Assembly: GCA_031257735.1 (NCBI GenBank)
Contig: JAIROC010000199.1
Location: 1-7,056 of the forward strand
Direction: 5' to 3'
Source of the DNA: Bacteroidales bacterium
GTDB taxonomy: Bacteria > Bacteroidota > Bacteroidia > Bacteroidales > WCHB1-69
DNA length: 7,056 bases
The position numbers were made by a program, and so were the translations under genes. Below are positions 6,208 through 7,056 of the stretch, in pieces. The notes below the pieces were generated by a model. That model was not told where the DNA came from, searched no databases, and saw only the letters and a list, made by a program, of their open reading frames with translations. Within the stretch, counting starts at the first letter, position 1, and every line of letters begins with the position of its first letter.

Positions 6208-7056
6208 TCATTTGTTTGCGGTGCTTTCTGGAATTTGTAACTGTGCGGCAATCTCGTTATACTTTGCTTTCTCAAATTGTTGAGGCAATGCCTGAAACAG
6301 TGCCATTGTAAGATTGCTGGGCTGCGTTGGCGTGCTTTCAGCGGGCAAAGCACTGAAAACTTTTGCTGCGTGTTGTACGAGAATTTTCACCATTTCCAAA
6401 ACAGTATTGAAATCAGTATCACTGCACACAAACGGCGTTTTATAGTGATTGGTTTGCATAAAACGCAGTGCTGAAAAAATCATTGCAATTCGAAAAGTGA
6501 TTAGTCCTAAACGCCTGACGGTAGCCAAATAATCAATGCCACAAAGACACAAGTATTGATTTTGAGTTTCGGAAAAATAGGTGTTAAATTGCTGTTGCTG
6601 TGCTTTGGTGAGGCAAAAGCGCAATGGCTCGGATTGTTGTAAGATTTTGTAAAAATCGAAAAACTGATTGCCAAGACTGCGGAAATAGTCGTCAAGGGTT
6701 TGGCTGTCATCGCCCGCAAAAACATCTTTCCACACAGGCAGGATATTCATATAGTAGAAGATAAAACGACTAAACAAGCCGTTTTCAGCACTTGGAACGA
6801 GCGCTGAAACTTGCTTGGGTGTTCCCGATAGCAGTGCCGAAAGGCGCGGCATTACCAATTCCACATACTCACGGTCTTTTCTGCGATTGTAAGATATAGT
6901 TTCGTGGTGGAATGCTTTACGGAAACCATCTGAATAATTGCCGTGTTCGCTCTTGAATGTTTGTGCGAGAGTGTCGCCCTCTGTTTCAAAAATCAATCCT
7001 ATGCCCTGATTATCGTTGAGGTTTTGAAACAAGCCGGTAGAACTGTTATTTGCCGG
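6208..7056 (-). CDS. DUF3987-family mobile-element ATPase, C-terminal part (5' end beyond window)
   Basis: The frame is open from the window edge (PANNSSTGLFQNLND onward) for 282 codons to TGA at 6208-6210; the true start and the Walker A lie outside. Visible family features are GLIFETEGDTLAQTF (a Walker-B-like acidic block), the block GFRKAFHHETISYNRRKDRE, PRLSALLSGTPKQVSAL (sensor-like), and ENGLFSRFIFYY (an arginine-finger-like region). A helical domain follows, then the start of a winged helix (YNEIAAQLQIPESTANK). DUF3987 proteins are RecA/DnaB-like ATPases, often on Bacteroidota integrative elements and linked to replication or primase functions. Base composition seems somewhat richer in GC than the iet genes. 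The reading frame ends early by about 24 codons, so the product may be impaired. Its direction is toward the iet operon, but about 300 bp and a separate promoter intervene. Confidence 0.8.
   Translation of the reverse strand, partial: PANNSSTGLFQNLNDNQGIGLIFETEGDTLAQTFKSEHGNYSDGFRKAFHHETISYNRRKDREYVELVMPRLSALLSGTPKQVSALVPSAENGLFSRFIFYYMNILPVWKDVFAGDDSQTLDDYFRSLGNQFFDFYKILQQSEPLRFCLTKAQQQQFNTYFSETQNQYLCLCGIDYLATVRRLGLITFRIAMIFSALRFMQTNHYKTPFVCSDTDFNTVLEMVKILVQHAAKVFSALPAESTPTQPSNLTMALFQALPQQFEKAKYNEIAAQLQIPESTANK

Noticed and set aside
7030..7032. A TTG at 7032-7030 as the start of the DUF3987 protein
   Set aside because: The frame is open upstream to the window edge and reads PANNSSTG, and the family needs a long ATP-binding part before this point; the gene simply begins outside the window.

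Overview
The window looks like an accessory region of a Bacteroidota chromosome or integrative element. The evidence is AT-rich DNA, minus-strand promoters of the Bacteroidota form (TTTG, 19 bp, TAnnTTTG), starts without clear Shine-Dalgarno sequences, and a DUF3987 protein of the kind carried by Bacteroidota mobile elements. All convincing genes lie on the minus strand, so the biological order runs from high to low coordinates. I cannot name a genus.

Layout in reading order: (1) 7056-6208, the C-terminal part of a DUF3987 mobile-element ATPase, cut by the window edge. It stops at an in-frame TGA at 6208-6210, although the same frame continues with a family-like winged-helix tail to 6136. (2) 5959-5830, a regulatory region with an inverted repeat, then four GGAAAT boxes at exact 21-bp spacing that run into a TAnnTTTG promoter. 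(3) 5807-1894, a tight three-gene operon: an AAA+ ATPase (IetA type), a cytosolic subtilisin-like S8 protease with a full catalytic set (IetS type), and a 76-aa DUF2188 protein, closed by a strong 14-bp-stem terminator at 1847-1885. (4) 1694-1505, a GC-rich long palindromic element (copy B). (5) 1300-383, a secreted 305-aa protein with a hydrophobic, glycine-rich C-terminal domain like those at the tips of Bacteroidota Rhs/polymorphic toxins, with its own promoter. (6) 171-28, a second long palindrome (copy A), related to B in its apical core but with different outer arms that still pair.

The ATPase-protease pair matches the ietAS anti-phage system, so the operon is best read as a phage-defence cassette beside a mobile-element gene. 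The less described parts are the DUF2188 third gene, the helically phased operator array controlling the operon, a DNA-binding-like C-terminal tail on the ATPase, and the pair of structured repeats on either side of an orphan toxin-like secreted gene.
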